The notes: generated by a model not told the origin, from the letters alone. A DNA stretch of 64,000 nucleotides from Pseudorhodobacter antarcticus (GCA_945862465.1 CAMAYO010000005.1:1-64000), one strand, 5' to 3'; positions 50,112 through 59,099 are shown, numbered from the stretch's first letter. A program made the numbers and translations.

Positions 50112-50372
50112 ATGACACCGCCCCCCGCAGTGGAGAAAGTGCTGAACTGGCTAAGTTGGCTGATCACCTTGTGTATGAAGGTCGTTGAAGCAGGCTTTGT
50201 TTTGGTTCTGTTGAGTGTGCTTCTCTATATTCTGTTGGGGGCGGATGCCGGCCTTTATGTTGGGTCCATTGTGATCAACGTGAAGATGTTGATCTATGCC
50301 CTTACGCCGCAAGCCGTGGTTGGTATTGCAATCGTGTTGACCTTGGGATGGATCGCCAAGCGCCCGCGTTAG
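50112..50372 (+). CDS. Two-helix membrane microprotein B, paralogue of A
   Basis: An 86-residue membrane protein starting six bases after the stop of gene A. It has a proline-rich start (MTPPPAVEK), helix 1 (about residues 22-44), the loop YVGSIVINVKMLIYAL that aligns with FLGDVVGNVTSLVQTL of gene A, helix 2 with VVGIAIVLTLGWIA, and a basic end (KRPR). The close spacing and the homology suggest a duplicated pair that forms a hetero-oligomer. No known family is recognised. Confidence 0.82.
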   Translation: MTPPPAVEKVLNWLSWLITLCMKVVEAGFVLVLLSVLLYILLGADAGLYVGSIVINVKMLIYALTPQAVVGIAIVLTLGWIAKRPR

Positions 50373-50453
50373 GGATTGGTGATTTTCCGGGTTGACCCCC
50401 CAAGCCTAAGCCCATAAATCACCCCCACTGCACAGGCTGTGCGGTGTTGATGT

Positions 50454-50530
50454 GCCGCTTTAGCTCAGTTGGTTAGAGCGCTAGATTGTGGATCTAGAGG
50501 TCTCCCGTTCAAGCCGGGAAAGCGGTACCA
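50454..50530 (+). tRNA. tRNA-His (anticodon GTG)
   Basis: A full cloverleaf: acceptor GCCGCTT/AAGCGGT, D-arm TAGCTCAGTTGGTTAGAGC, anticodon stem CTAGA/TCTAG with loop TTGTGGA (anticodon GTG), T-arm with GTTCAAGCC, discriminator A and encoded CCA. The base before the acceptor is T, not G, and the discriminator is A73, so the usual G-1:C73 identity pair is absent, as known for most alphaproteobacterial tRNA-His. Confidence 0.96.
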
Positions 50531-50561
50531 TCACCCTTCCAAAACTTATGCGATTAGGGGG

Positions 50562-51941
50562 TCAAAGACCTTCGCGCACCACAGTTTCCACCATGGCGAC
50601 ATCTTGCGCCGTGCAGTCAAACTGTCCGACCTGCACCCGTATCACAAAGCGCCCCTGATGGCGGGTTTGGGTTAGATAAATGCGGCCCTCGTCGTTGATG
50701 CGCGTCAGCAGCGCCTCGGTTTTGGCATCATCTTCCAAGGCAAAGGTGAACAGCGACAGCGCGGGTTGGGTGACAATCTCGACCCCTTTCAGTTTGCTTA
50801 ACGCCACCGCCAAATCCTGCGCCCAAGTCACATGGTTGCGGATGCGGACGCGCAAACCCTCTAGCCCATAGGCGCGCAGGGTGAACCACAGTTTCAGCGC
50901 GCGAAAGCGCCGGCCCAAGGGCACGGTCCATTCGTTGAAATTCACCACCTCTTCGCGCCCCGCTGTTTCCAGATAGGTCGGGCGCAGGCCAAGGGTTTTC
51001 ACCTGCGGCCCCGGATCGCGCAGGAATTGCACGGCACAGTCAAACTGCGCGCCAAGCCATTTGTGCGGGTTAAAGACGATGCTATCTGCACCCTCGACCC
51101 CCGCCCAAAGGCTGCGAAATTCGGGGCAGATCATGGCAGACCCTGCCCAAGCCGCATCGACATGCACGGGCAGATCGTGGGCCTTGGCCACCGCGATGCA
51201 ATCCCCGATCCGGTCAAATGCCCCGACCGAGGTGCCACCGGCACACAGCACCACCCCCGCTGGCACAAACCCTGCGGCAAGGTCGGCGGCGATGGCGGCG
51301 TGCAGGGCTTCGGGCACCATCGATAGGCTGGCATCGGTGGCAATTTTGACCAGATTCTCCTGCCCGATCCCTGCAATGCGCACCGCCTTATCGACCGAGG
51401 AATGGGTTTGATCGCTGGCATAAATCCGCAACCGCGGCTGGCCGTGAAGGCCCTGTGTCAGCCCCGCCCAAGCCAATGCCTGCTCGCGCATGGTTAAAAT
51501 GGCCGAGAGGGTGGCAGTTGTGGCGCTGTCGTGAATGGTGCCCGTGAAATCCTGTGGCAAGCCCAAAGACTGGCGCAGCCAATCGACCATAACCTGCTCA
51601 ATCTCTGTCACGGCGGGCGAGGTTTGCCACAGCATCCCTTGGGCCGCGATGGCATTGGCCAATTGCTCTGCGAGCATGGAAGCGGGCGAGGCATTTGCCG
51701 GAAAATAAGCGAAAAAGCGCGGGTGTTGCCAATGGGTTAGGCCAGGGGGCACGATGCGGTCAAAATCGGCAAAGATGGTTTCCATCGGCTCGGCCACCTC
51801 TGGCGGCGAGACGGGCAATTGCCGCGCGATGGCCCCCGGAACCAGCGGCGCGCGCACCGGCCGATCGCGCAGATTTGCATGATAGTCATGCGCCCAATCC
51901 GCCGCGCGTTTGGACCAGTGGCGCAGATCATCGTGGTTCAT
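50562..51941 (-). CDS. Group II PLP-dependent amino acid decarboxylase
   Basis: A 459-residue fold-type I decarboxylase of the aromatic-L-amino-acid/glutamate group. The PLP lysine is in FNPHKWLGAQFDC near residue 295, HVDAAWAGSAMICPE provides the cofactor Asp, and THWQHPRFFAYFPAN is the DDC-type N-terminal motif. Substrate cannot be fixed; DDC-like sequences act on aromatic amino acids. It is convergent with the tRNA-His gene region and divergent from cysS, with 261 bases between starts. Confidence 0.9.
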   Translation of the reverse strand: MNHDDLRHWSKRAADWAHDYHANLRDRPVRAPLVPGAIARQLPVSPPEVAEPMETIFADFDRIVPPGLTHWQHPRFFAYFPANASPASMLAEQLANAIAAQGMLWQTSPAVTEIEQVMVDWLRQSLGLPQDFTGTIHDSATTATLSAILTMREQALAWAGLTQGLHGQPRLRIYASDQTHSSVDKAVRIAGIGQENLVKIATDASLSMVPEALHAAIAADLAAGFVPAGVVLCAGGTSVGAFDRIGDCIAVAKAHDLPVHVDAAWAGSAMICPEFRSLWAGVEGADSIVFNPHKWLGAQFDCAVQFLRDPGPQVKTLGLRPTYLETAGREEVVNFNEWTVPLGRRFRALKLWFTLRAYGLEGLRVRIRNHVTWAQDLAVALSKLKGVEIVTQPALSLFTFALEDDAKTEALLTRINDEGRIYLTQTRHQGRFVIRVQVGQFDCTAQDVAMVETVVREGL

Positions 51942-52129
51942 GGCATGGTCCTTGGTGATGACTTTATGGGCCGATCAAGGCAGAGGCCGGATGCCTTGGC
52001 AAGGGTTGCCAACACCCGCCACGCAGTCGTGAACTTTCCCCTTGGTTTCATGCGGTCTTTTCGCTAAAAGCCCCCCATGACGCGCAAAAGCCCCATCTCT
52101 ACCGCTTGCATTACCGGCTGACTTTGTCA

Positions 52130-52171
52130 GGCGGGCCCGTCATTTCGTCCTTCAGAACGAAAAGGTCCGCC
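52130..52171 (+). promoter_or_regulatory. Hairpin in the cysS upstream region
   Basis: GGCGGGCC pairs with GGTCCGCC (one G-U), and inside it TTTCGT pairs with ACGAAA around an 8-base loop. It lies 31 bases before the cysS ATG and lacks a T-run, so it is a leader element rather than a simple terminator. Its function is unknown. Confidence 0.35.
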
Positions 52172-52202
52172 CGATAAGGGTTTAAGGACGTTTGGAGGGA
52201 CC

Positions 52203-53651
52203 ATGACCACGATCCAGTTGCACAACACAGCCACGCGGACGAAAGAGGTTTTCGCCCCGATTGATCCTTTGAATGTGCGCATGTATGTCTGCGGCCCCAC
52301 CGTCTATGACCGCGCCCATCTGGGCAACGCACGCCCAGTGGTGGTGTTTGACGTGCTGTTTCGCCTGCTGCGCCATGTGTATGGGGCGGATCATGTGACT
52401 TATGCGCGCAACTTCACTGATGTGGATGACAAGATCAACGCCACCGCCCAAGCCCGCAAAGCCGCAGGCGATGCGCGCCCGCTGGAAGTGCTGATCCGCG
52501 AGCGGACCGAAGAAACCATCGCTTGGTATCACGCCGATATGGACGCCTTGGGCGCTTTGCGCCCTACGTTGGAACCGCGCGCCACAGACTTTATCGCCCA
52601 GATGATCGCGATGATCCAAAGCTTGGTTGCAAGCGGCCACGCCTATGCCAAAGACGGCCATGTGCTGTTTCGGGTGCGGTCCTATGCCGCTTACGGCGCG
52701 CTGTCAGGCCGGTCGGTCGATGACATGATCGCGGGCGCACGGGTTGAAATTGCGCCCTTTAAAGAAGACGCGATGGATTTTGTGTTGTGGAAACCCTCTG
52801 ACGCTGATTTGCCCGGCTGGGACAGCCCATGGGGGCGTGGGCGTCCGGGGTGGCATATCGAATGCTCGGCCATGAGCCATGAGCTGCTAGGTGCTGCTTT
52901 TGACATTCACGGCGGCGGCTTGGATTTGCAGTTCCCCCACCACGAAAACGAAATCGCCCAAAGCCACTGCGCCCACCCGCAAGCGGGCTTTGCCAAGGTC
53001 TGGATGCACAACGAGATGTTGCAGGTTGAGGGCAAGAAGATGTCCAAAAGCTTGGGCAATTTCTTCACCGTGCGTGATTTGTTGGACAAGGGCGTTCCGG
53101 GCGAAGTGATGCGCCTTGTGTTTTTGGGCACGCATTACAGCAAGCCGATGGACTGGACGGCCGAGAAAGCCGCCCAAGCCGAAGCGATGCTGCGCGAGTG
53201 CATAGACATTCTTGACCAATGGGCCGAAAGCACTGACTCTAATGGCCCCGCAAAATATATGAAGCGAGAACCGTCAACACAGATCGTGAAAGCGATTGCT
53301 GATGACTTAAACACCTCCCGTGCACTTACGGAATTGAGAAAAGTGATTCAAAGTGCTAAATACAATCCATGGTTGTTCGGTGATCAATTGTTTGTTGATT
53401 TGGAATTTTTAGGTTTTATGGAACGCCATTGGTCGCAATGGTTTACAGACTTTTCAGCTTTCCTGCAGCCCTTCAAGGACAAGATGACTAAATTGCGCAG
53501 CGAGGCAATGGTGACAAAAAACTTCGCGGCTGTTGATGGGTTAAAAGCCGAATTGTTAGTCGGGCAGGTAGAAGTACGCATCGGTAAAAGTGGGATAGAT
53601 TTGGTGCCAGGACCAGGTTTTGATCCCAAAAACCTTAAGGTAAATGAATGA
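52203..53651 (+). CDS. cysS: Cysteinyl-tRNA synthetase, with AT-rich 3' third
   Basis: CysS charges tRNA-Cys. The 482-residue protein is complete. The catalytic domain has [16 protein letters not shown] (zinc Cys and HIGH-type motif), zinc ligands in HIECSAMS and FPHHENE, and KMSKS in [17 protein letters not shown] precedes the ATG. From about 53225 (residue 341) the base composition changes sharply: 39% G+C by hand count over 53281-53460 against 70% over 52801-52860, with atypical codons such as AAA, TTA and GTT. The C-terminal residues still fit CysS ([33 protein letters not shown]). This suggests replacement of the 3' part by recombination with a foreign cysS. Confidence 0.94.
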   Translation: MTTIQLHNTATRTKEVFAPIDPLNVRMYVCGPTVYDRAHLGNARPVVVFDVLFRLLRHVYGADHVTYARNFTDVDDKINATAQARKAAGDARPLEVLIRERTEETIAWYHADMDALGALRPTLEPRATDFIAQMIAMIQSLVASGHAYAKDGHVLFRVRSYAAYGALSGRSVDDMIAGARVEIAPFKEDAMDFVLWKPSDADLPGWDSPWGRGRPGWHIECSAMSHELLGAAFDIHGGGLDLQFPHHENEIAQSHCAHPQAGFAKVWMHNEMLQVEGKKMSKSLGNFFTVRDLLDKGVPGEVMRLVFLGTHYSKPMDWTAEKAAQAEAMLRECIDILDQWAESTDSNGPAKYMKREPSTQIVKAIADDLNTSRALTELRKVIQSAKYNPWLFGDQLFVDLEFLGFMERHWSQWFTDFSAFLQPFKDKMTKLRSEAMVTKNFAAVDGLKAELLVGQVEVRIGKSGIDLVPGPGFDPKNLKVNE

Positions 53652-53653
53652 GT

Positions 53654-53725
53654 TGTTTTGCGCAGAAAAATCGGGTTGCGCTGGTTGCCAGCCAAGATGA
53701 GTATTTCGGCCAAGATGAAGGGGTA
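53654..53725. repeat. Degraded repeat remnants between cysS and cimA
   Basis: A partial copy of the palindromic repeat (TTTTGCGCAGAAAAATC, about 53656-53672) is followed by two direct copies of GCCAAGATGA (about 53691-53700 and 53709-53718) around GTATTTCG. The second part resembles the tail of the REP-like element at 10252-10276. The remnants lie exactly behind the AT-rich end of cysS. Confidence 0.55.
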
Positions 53726-53730
53726 AGGAC

Positions 53731-55350
53731 ATGAAAGAACGGCTTTATCTCTTTGACACCACCCTGCGGGATGGCCAGCAAACCCAAGGCGTGCAATTCT
53801 CCACCGCTGAAAAGCTGCAAATCGCCAAGGCGTTGGACGATTTGGGGCTGGATTACATCGAAGGCGGTTGGCCGGGGGCGAACCCGACGGATTCCGAGTT
53901 CTTCGCCAATCCCCCCGCCACCCGTGCCACGATGACAGCGTTCGGGATGACCAAGCGCGTGGGGCGTTCGGCCGAAAATGACGATGTGCTGGCGGCGGTG
54001 TTAAACGCAAAAACACCGGCGGTCTGCCTTGTGGGCAAATGCCATGAGTTTCATGTGACCACAGCCCTTGGCGTGAGTTTGGAGGAAAACCGCCAAGCCA
54101 TCGCCGACAGTTTCGCCCATGTGGTGGCGCAGGGCCGTGAGGCTTTGTTTGACGCCGAGCATTTCTTTGATGGCTACAAGGCCAACCCCGCCTATGCCCT
54201 GTCGTGCCTGCGGGCTGCCCGTGATGCGGGGGCGCGCTGGTTGGTTCTGTGCGACACCAATGGCGGCACTTTGCCAGCCGAGGTGGGGCGCATCGTGGCC
54301 GAGGTGATCGCTTCGGGTCTTTCTGGCGATAGTTTGGGCATCCATTGCCATGATGATACGGGCAATGCGGTGGCCAATTCACTGGCCGCTGTCGATGCGG
54401 GGGTGCGCCAGATCCAAGGCACGCTCAATGGGTTGGGCGAGCGGTGCGGCAATGCGAACCTCACCACCTTGATCCCCACCTTGCTGCTCAAAGAACCCTA
54501 TGCCAGCCAGTTTGAAACCGGTGTTTCGGCGCAGGGCCTGCGCGGCTTGTTGCGCGATAGCCGGATGCTGGATGACATCCTTAACCGCGTGCCGCAGCGG
54601 CAGGCAGCTTATGTGGGGGCCAGCGCTTTCGCCCATAAGGCGGGGTTGCACGCCAGTGCCATCCTGAAGAACCCCGCCACCTATGAACACGTCGACCCCG
54701 ACCTGATCGGCAATGCCCGCATCATCCCGATGAGCAATCAGGCGGGCCAATCCAACCTACGCGCCCGCCTTTCTGCCATTGGCATAGACCTTGCCGCAGG
54801 CGACGATCGGCTTTTCCGCATCCTAGAGGTGGTGAAAGACCGTGAGGATCAAGGCTATGCCTATGACGGCGCGCAAGCTTCGTTCGAACTGCTCGCACGG
54901 CGGGAACTGGGCCTTTGCCCGACATTTTTCGAGGTGAACCGCTACCGCGTTACGGTAGAGCGGCGAAAATCTTCGACCGGTGGCATGGTGACGCTGTCGG
55001 AAGCCGTGGTGGTGGTGAAAATCGCTGATCAGGTGATGATGTCGGTCAGCGACAGTATGGACGAGATGGGGTCTGATCGTGGCCCGATCAACGCGCTGTC
55101 CAAAGCCTTGGCCAAGGATCTGGGCCCCTATCAGGGGGTGATCGACGATTTGCATCTGGTGGATTTCAAAGTGCGCATCACCCAAGGCGGCACCGAAGCC
55201 GTGACGCGCGTGATCATCGATTCCGAAGATTCCAACGGGCATCGGTGGTCCACCGTGGGCGTGTCGGCCAATATCGTCGATGCCAGCTTTGAAGCGCTTT
55301 TGGATGCCATCACATGGAAGCTGGTGCGCGATGTCGGGCAGGGCGCATGA
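53731..55350 (+). CDS. cimA: (R)-citramalate synthase
   Basis: CimA condenses pyruvate and acetyl-CoA to citramalate, a route to 2-oxobutyrate and isoleucine that avoids threonine. The 539-residue protein has the DRE-TIM signature FDTTLRDGQQTQGV at residues 8-21, metal histidines in GIHCHDDTGNAVANSLA, and a C-terminal LeuA-type regulatory domain. The cimA group rather than 2-isopropylmalate synthase is indicated by YIEGGWPGANPTDSEFF and the overall length. Normal G+C resumes here. It overlaps the next gene by four bases. Confidence 0.93.
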   Translation: MKERLYLFDTTLRDGQQTQGVQFSTAEKLQIAKALDDLGLDYIEGGWPGANPTDSEFFANPPATRATMTAFGMTKRVGRSAENDDVLAAVLNAKTPAVCLVGKCHEFHVTTALGVSLEENRQAIADSFAHVVAQGREALFDAEHFFDGYKANPAYALSCLRAARDAGARWLVLCDTNGGTLPAEVGRIVAEVIASGLSGDSLGIHCHDDTGNAVANSLAAVDAGVRQIQGTLNGLGERCGNANLTTLIPTLLLKEPYASQFETGVSAQGLRGLLRDSRMLDDILNRVPQRQAAYVGASAFAHKAGLHASAILKNPATYEHVDPDLIGNARIIPMSNQAGQSNLRARLSAIGIDLAAGDDRLFRILEVVKDREDQGYAYDGAQASFELLARRELGLCPTFFEVNRYRVTVERRKSSTGGMVTLSEAVVVVKIADQVMMSVSDSMDEMGSDRGPINALSKALAKDLGPYQGVIDDLHLVDFKVRITQGGTEAVTRVIIDSEDSNGHRWSTVGVSANIVDASFEALLDAITWKLVRDVGQGA

Positions 55351-56108
55351 CCCTGCAAGCCTGCGCTGGCTTGGTCGAACGCGGCGACCCTGACCGGTTT
55401 GCTGCGACCTTGGCAGCACCGCTGAAAGCGCGTGCCAAGTTGTGGCCAATCTACGCCTTTAACCTTGAAATCGCGCGCGCCCCTTGGGTCAGCACCCAGC
55501 CGCTGATCGCCGAGATGCGGCTGCAGTTTTGGCGCGATGTGCTGGTTGCCCCCAAACCCCCCGCGCATGAGGTGGCAGGCCCGCTCCACGCGCTGCTTGG
55601 GCAGACGGCAGGGCTGGCTGAACTGCTGGATAAAGTGGTGGAAGCCCGTAGGCGCGACATTGCGCGCGACCCCTTTGCTTCACCCTCAGAGTTTGATGCC
55701 TATATCGAAGGCACCTCTGCCACGCTGATGTGGGCTGCAGCCCTTGCACTTGGCGCTGATCCTGCGGCTGAAACGGCCTTCCGCGCCTTGGGCTGGGCTG
55801 CGGGCTTGGCGAGCTATCTGCGCGCTGTGCCAGTCTTGACCGCGCGCAACTTACAGCCGCTGTATGACCCTGATCCAAAGGCGCTGCGCATCTTGGCGGG
55901 CGAAGGGCTGAACCACCTTGCCATTGCGCGCCGCCAACGCGCCGCCTTCGGTCAAGCCGCCCCCGCCGCCTTGGCCGCGTGGCAAGCTGGCCCCTTGCTG
56001 CGCCAAGCCTATGCCAACCCCACCCGTGTCGCCGAAGGCACCCTTGCCCTGTCAGAGTTCAGCAAACGCGGCGCTTTGGTGTGGATGGGCCTGACAGGGC
56101 GGTTTTAA
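55347..56108 (+). CDS. Squalene/phytoene synthase family protein, NDUFAF6-like
   Basis: A 253-residue all-helical protein of the squalene/phytoene synthase fold. The two aspartate-rich catalytic motifs are absent: where active enzymes have YAFCR-x2-DD this reads YAFNLEIARAPW, and the second site reads GLASYLRAVPVLTARNLQPL. It is thus probably non-catalytic, like NDUFAF6, an assembly factor of mitochondrial complex I. Its ATG overlaps the cimA stop. An assembly role is inference. Confidence 0.85.
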   Translation: MTLQACAGLVERGDPDRFAATLAAPLKARAKLWPIYAFNLEIARAPWVSTQPLIAEMRLQFWRDVLVAPKPPAHEVAGPLHALLGQTAGLAELLDKVVEARRRDIARDPFASPSEFDAYIEGTSATLMWAAALALGADPAAETAFRALGWAAGLASYLRAVPVLTARNLQPLYDPDPKALRILAGEGLNHLAIARRQRAAFGQAAPAALAAWQAGPLLRQAYANPTRVAEGTLALSEFSKRGALVWMGLTGRF

Positions 56109-56111
56109 TCT

Positions 56112-56570
56112 TCAAACCAAAGGCTTGGAAAAACGCTTTCCCGTGCTGGCATGGGGGCCATAACCCAAATGCTGGTAATAGGCCTGTGCGGCCACGTTGT
56201 CGGGATGCGTGCCGATGATGACATAGCTGCAGCCAAGGTTTCGACCCAAATCCTCTACCCCTTGCACCAAGGCGCGGCCTATGCCCAGATGCCGCGCTTC
56301 GGGGATCACAAACAAATGATGCAGGTCTAACCCCCGCGCGCCATACCCCAATCGCCCCAAGGGCAGGGCGGCGGCATACCCCACCACTTCAGCGCCCTGC
56401 ATCGCCACAAGCCCATGATACCAAACCACAGGCCCGAAGAAATCCCGCTCAAGGCTCTCAATCGTCACCCGCGCCACATCGCGGTGATGCTCCGTCAAGG
56501 CCACCACCATCGCAAGCAGTGCTGCCAAGTCGCCCCGCTCCATCGCCCTGATGCACAAGCCTTCGCCCAA
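56112..56570 (-). CDS. GNAT family N-acetyltransferase
   Basis: A 152-residue acyl-CoA-dependent acetyltransferase. The acetyl-CoA loop is HLGIGRALVQGVEDLGRN, preceded by LDLHHLFVIPEAR, and the C-terminal AQAYYQHLGY is typical. Substrate unknown. TTG at 56570 is preferred because GGAGG lies seven bases upstream; GTG at 56576 is too close to that site. It reads after pgk on the same strand with a REP-like element between. Confidence 0.85.
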   Translation of the reverse strand: MGEGLCIRAMERGDLAALLAMVVALTEHHRDVARVTIESLERDFFGPVVWYHGLVAMQGAEVVGYAAALPLGRLGYGARGLDLHHLFVIPEARHLGIGRALVQGVEDLGRNLGCSYVIIGTHPDNVAAQAYYQHLGYGPHASTGKRFSKPLV

Positions 56571-56595
56571 GTTCACCCCTCCAAGCGGGCGCGCA

Positions 56596-56650
56596 GGTCT
56601 CCCCCCGCACCCCCCTTTCATACGTGTTCAAATATCCCCGCCGGAGGCTC
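56596..56650. repeat. REP-like element fragment between pgk and the acetyltransferase gene
   Basis: A C-rich stretch (CCCCCCGCACCCCCC at about 56599-56613) followed by TTTCATACGTGTTCAAATATCC. Read on the minus strand, the tail GGATATTTGAACACGTATGA then AAGGGG matches the tail at 10252-10276 (GGATATTTG, CATGTGAAAGGGG) at most positions. It is an inverse-orientation, partial copy of the same element. Confidence 0.55.
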
Positions 56651-56655
56651 TTGGT

Positions 56656-57834
56656 TCAGCCGTGCAGTGCCGCCACGCCGGGCAGAACCTTGCCCTCCAT
56701 CCACTCCAAAAACGCCCCACCTGCGGTCGAGATAAAGGTGAAGTCCGCCGCCACCCCCGCATGGTTCAGGGCTGAAACGGTATCGCCGCCACCGGCCACA
56801 GACACCAACTTGCCAGCTTTGGTCAAAGCCGCAGCCACACGCGCTGCGTTAGAGGTGGCCGCATCGAAGGGGGCGATTTCAAACGCGCCCAAAGGGCCAT
56901 TCCAGATCAGGGTTTTGCAGCTTTCAAAAACCTTGGTCAGGGCCGCAACAGTGGCGGGGCCTGCATCCAGAATCATCTGATCCGGGGGGCAGGCGTTGGG
57001 GGCGGCCACCTTGTTTTCGGCCCCCGCTTTAAAGGCAGCGGCCACCACCACATCGACGGGCAGGTGAATGGTGCAGCCAGCGGCTTTGGCTTTGGTCAGA
57101 ATGTCTAATGCAATCGGGGCCATGTCGCGTTCGGCCAGCGATTTGCCCACGTCGATCCCTTTGGCCACCAAGAAGGTGTTGGCCATGCCGCCGCCGATCA
57201 CCAGATGATCGACTTTTGATACCAGATTGCCCAAGAGTTCCAGCTTGGTCGACACTTTGGCACCGCCCACCACCGCAACCACAGGGCGCTGCGGGTTCCC
57301 CAAAGCAGCCTCAAGCGCGCGCAATTCCTCCTCCATCAGACGTCCGGCAAAGCTGGGCAAAAGATGGGCGATGCCTTCGGTCGACGCATGGGCGCGGTGC
57401 GCAGCTGAGAAAGCGTCGTTGCAAAACACATCCCCCAACGAGGCCAAGAACCGTGCCATTTCAGGGTCGTTCGCTTCTTCCATTGGCGTGAAACGGGTGT
57501 TTTCAACCAAAACCACCGAATCGAAAGGCAAAGAGTCGATCACAGACCGAGAAGGGCGCTCAACAAAGTCAACTTTGCGCCCAAGTGACTTTTCCAAGGC
57601 TGGCAACACATGGCGCAAGCTCATTTCGGGCACCACTTTGCCTTTGGGGCGGCCGAAATGCGCCAAAAGCACAACTTTGCCGCCGCGCACGATGATGTCT
57701 TCGACCGTGGGGCGGATCTTGTCGATGCGGGTGGTGTCGGTGACAACATCGCCGTCCATCGGCACGTTGATGTCAACGCGCGTTAGAACCGTCTTACCCG
57801 CAAGGGCCAGATCATCAATCGTTTTCCAGCTCAT
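56656..57834 (-). CDS. pgk: Phosphoglycerate kinase
   Basis: Pgk interconverts 1,3-bisphosphoglycerate and 3-phosphoglycerate with ATP. The 392-residue protein has [40 protein letters not shown] and the glycine-rich GGGDTVSAL near the C-terminus. The start at 57834 has AGGAGG upstream; an extension to 57915 has no support. It is divergent from the cyclophilin pair. Confidence 0.96.
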   Translation of the reverse strand: MSWKTIDDLALAGKTVLTRVDINVPMDGDVVTDTTRIDKIRPTVEDIIVRGGKVVLLAHFGRPKGKVVPEMSLRHVLPALEKSLGRKVDFVERPSRSVIDSLPFDSVVLVENTRFTPMEEANDPEMARFLASLGDVFCNDAFSAAHRAHASTEGIAHLLPSFAGRLMEEELRALEAALGNPQRPVVAVVGGAKVSTKLELLGNLVSKVDHLVIGGGMANTFLVAKGIDVGKSLAERDMAPIALDILTKAKAAGCTIHLPVDVVVAAAFKAGAENKVAAPNACPPDQMILDAGPATVAALTKVFESCKTLIWNGPLGAFEIAPFDAATSNAARVAAALTKAGKLVSVAGGGDTVSALNHAGVAADFTFISTAGGAFLEWMEGKVLPGVAALHG

Positions 57835-57957
57835 AAAAGCCTCCTGATGTGTTTGATCCTCTTTCCGCGCAAAGTCGCCAAAGGTCAACCTTCGGCCCTT
57901 GGACATCCCCGCCACTTTAGGCTAGTTTCCGCGCCAATTGGCAAAGAAGGACAAAAA

Positions 57958-58467
57958 ATGACCGATATCAAAGACCCCGAAAACACGATCATCATCACCC
58001 TAAAGGGTGGCGAGGTTGTCGTGCAGCTTTTGGCCGATGTGGCCCCGCAGCACACCGCGCGCATGAAGCAACTGGCGCGCGACGGTGCTTATGACAACGT
58101 GTGCTTTCACCGTGTGATTGACGGTTTCATGGCGCAAACCGGCGATGTGGCCAATGGCAACATGGAAGCGGACTTCAACCTGCGCCGCGCGGGCACGGGT
58201 GGGTCGCAGTATCCCGACGTTCCGGCAGAGTTTTCCAACTTGCCGCATGATCGCGGCACGATTGGGGCGGCGCGCTCGCAAAACCCGAACTCGGCCAACA
58301 GCCAGTTCTTCATCAACTTCAGCGACAACCATTTCCTGAACAAGCAATACACGGTCTATGGCCGCGTTTTGTCGGGCATGGAGCATGTTGACGCCATTGT
58401 GCGCGGCGAACCGCCAGCCAACCCCGACCGGATGATCACAGTGCGGGTGGCGGCCGATGTTGCGTAA
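57958..58467 (+). CDS. Cytoplasmic cyclophilin-type peptidyl-prolyl isomerase
   Basis: A 169-residue PPIase that speeds proline cis-trans isomerisation. The catalytic core is VCFHRVIDGFMAQTGD (catalytic Arg), with SANSQFFINF and HFLNKQYTVYGRV. It has no signal peptide. GAAGGA precedes the ATG. Its end overlaps the start of the next gene, a secreted relative, by 11 bases. Confidence 0.94.
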   Translation: MTDIKDPENTIIITLKGGEVVVQLLADVAPQHTARMKQLARDGAYDNVCFHRVIDGFMAQTGDVANGNMEADFNLRRAGTGGSQYPDVPAEFSNLPHDRGTIGAARSQNPNSANSQFFINFSDNHFLNKQYTVYGRVLSGMEHVDAIVRGEPPANPDRMITVRVAADVA

Positions 58468-59026
58468 CCTTCTGGGCGCTGCGGCGCTGACCCTTCTTGC
58501 AACCGCCGCTTGGGCCGAGGGTGATGGCCCCGGCCCGAACTTGGTGATCGATGTTGACGGTGTGGCCAAGGGCCAGATCGTGATTGATCTCTCGCCCGAT
58601 CTGGCCCCCAAGGCCGTGGCGCAAATTGTCGCACTGGCCAAATCTGGGGCCTATGACAACGTGGTGTTTCACCGCGTGATCGAGGGCTTCATGGCCCAAA
58701 CCGGCGATGTGCAATACGGCAAAATGGGTGGGGACACCACGATGGCGGGGATGGGCGGGTCTGAATTGCCCAATATTCCGGCCGAGTTTTCGACCGCCCC
58801 TTTTGATCGTGGCATCGTGGGCATGGCCCGATCGTCCGATCCGGATTCGGCCAACAGCCAGTTTTTCATCATGTTCGCGCCCGGCGATTTCTTGAACGGG
58901 CAATATACCGTAGTGGGTAAGGTTATCTCTGGCATGGAGGTGGTTGACCTGATCAAGCGCGGTGATGGGGCGAATGGCGAGGTGACTGAGCCAGACGTGA
59001 TGACGAAAGTGACCGTGCAAGAATAA
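58457..59026 (+). CDS. Periplasmic cyclophilin-type peptidyl-prolyl isomerase
   Basis: A 189-residue PPIase with a Sec signal peptide (MLRNLLGAAALTLLATAAWA, cut before EGDGPGP). The catalytic segment VVFHRVIEGFMAQTGD and SANSQFFIMF are intact, so it should work in the periplasm. The start lies inside the previous gene (11-base overlap), so the cytoplasmic and periplasmic enzymes are coupled. A strong terminator follows. Confidence 0.93.
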   Translation: MLRNLLGAAALTLLATAAWAEGDGPGPNLVIDVDGVAKGQIVIDLSPDLAPKAVAQIVALAKSGAYDNVVFHRVIEGFMAQTGDVQYGKMGGDTTMAGMGGSELPNIPAEFSTAPFDRGIVGMARSSDPDSANSQFFIMFAPGDFLNGQYTVVGKVISGMEVVDLIKRGDGANGEVTEPDVMTKVTVQE

Positions 59027-59028
59027 CC

Positions 59029-59057
59029 AAAAGACCCGCCAAGTTGGCGGGTCTTTT
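59029..59057. terminator. Bidirectional rho-independent terminator
   Basis: AAAAGACCCGCCA, loop AGT, TGGCGGGTCTTTT: a perfect 13-bp stem whose arm ends in TTTT on both strands. It separates the convergent cyclophilin and tyrS genes. Confidence 0.93.
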
Positions 59058-59099
59058 CATATGGTTTAGGCTGTTAGGTTGATCTTGGACTAAGGCAGT

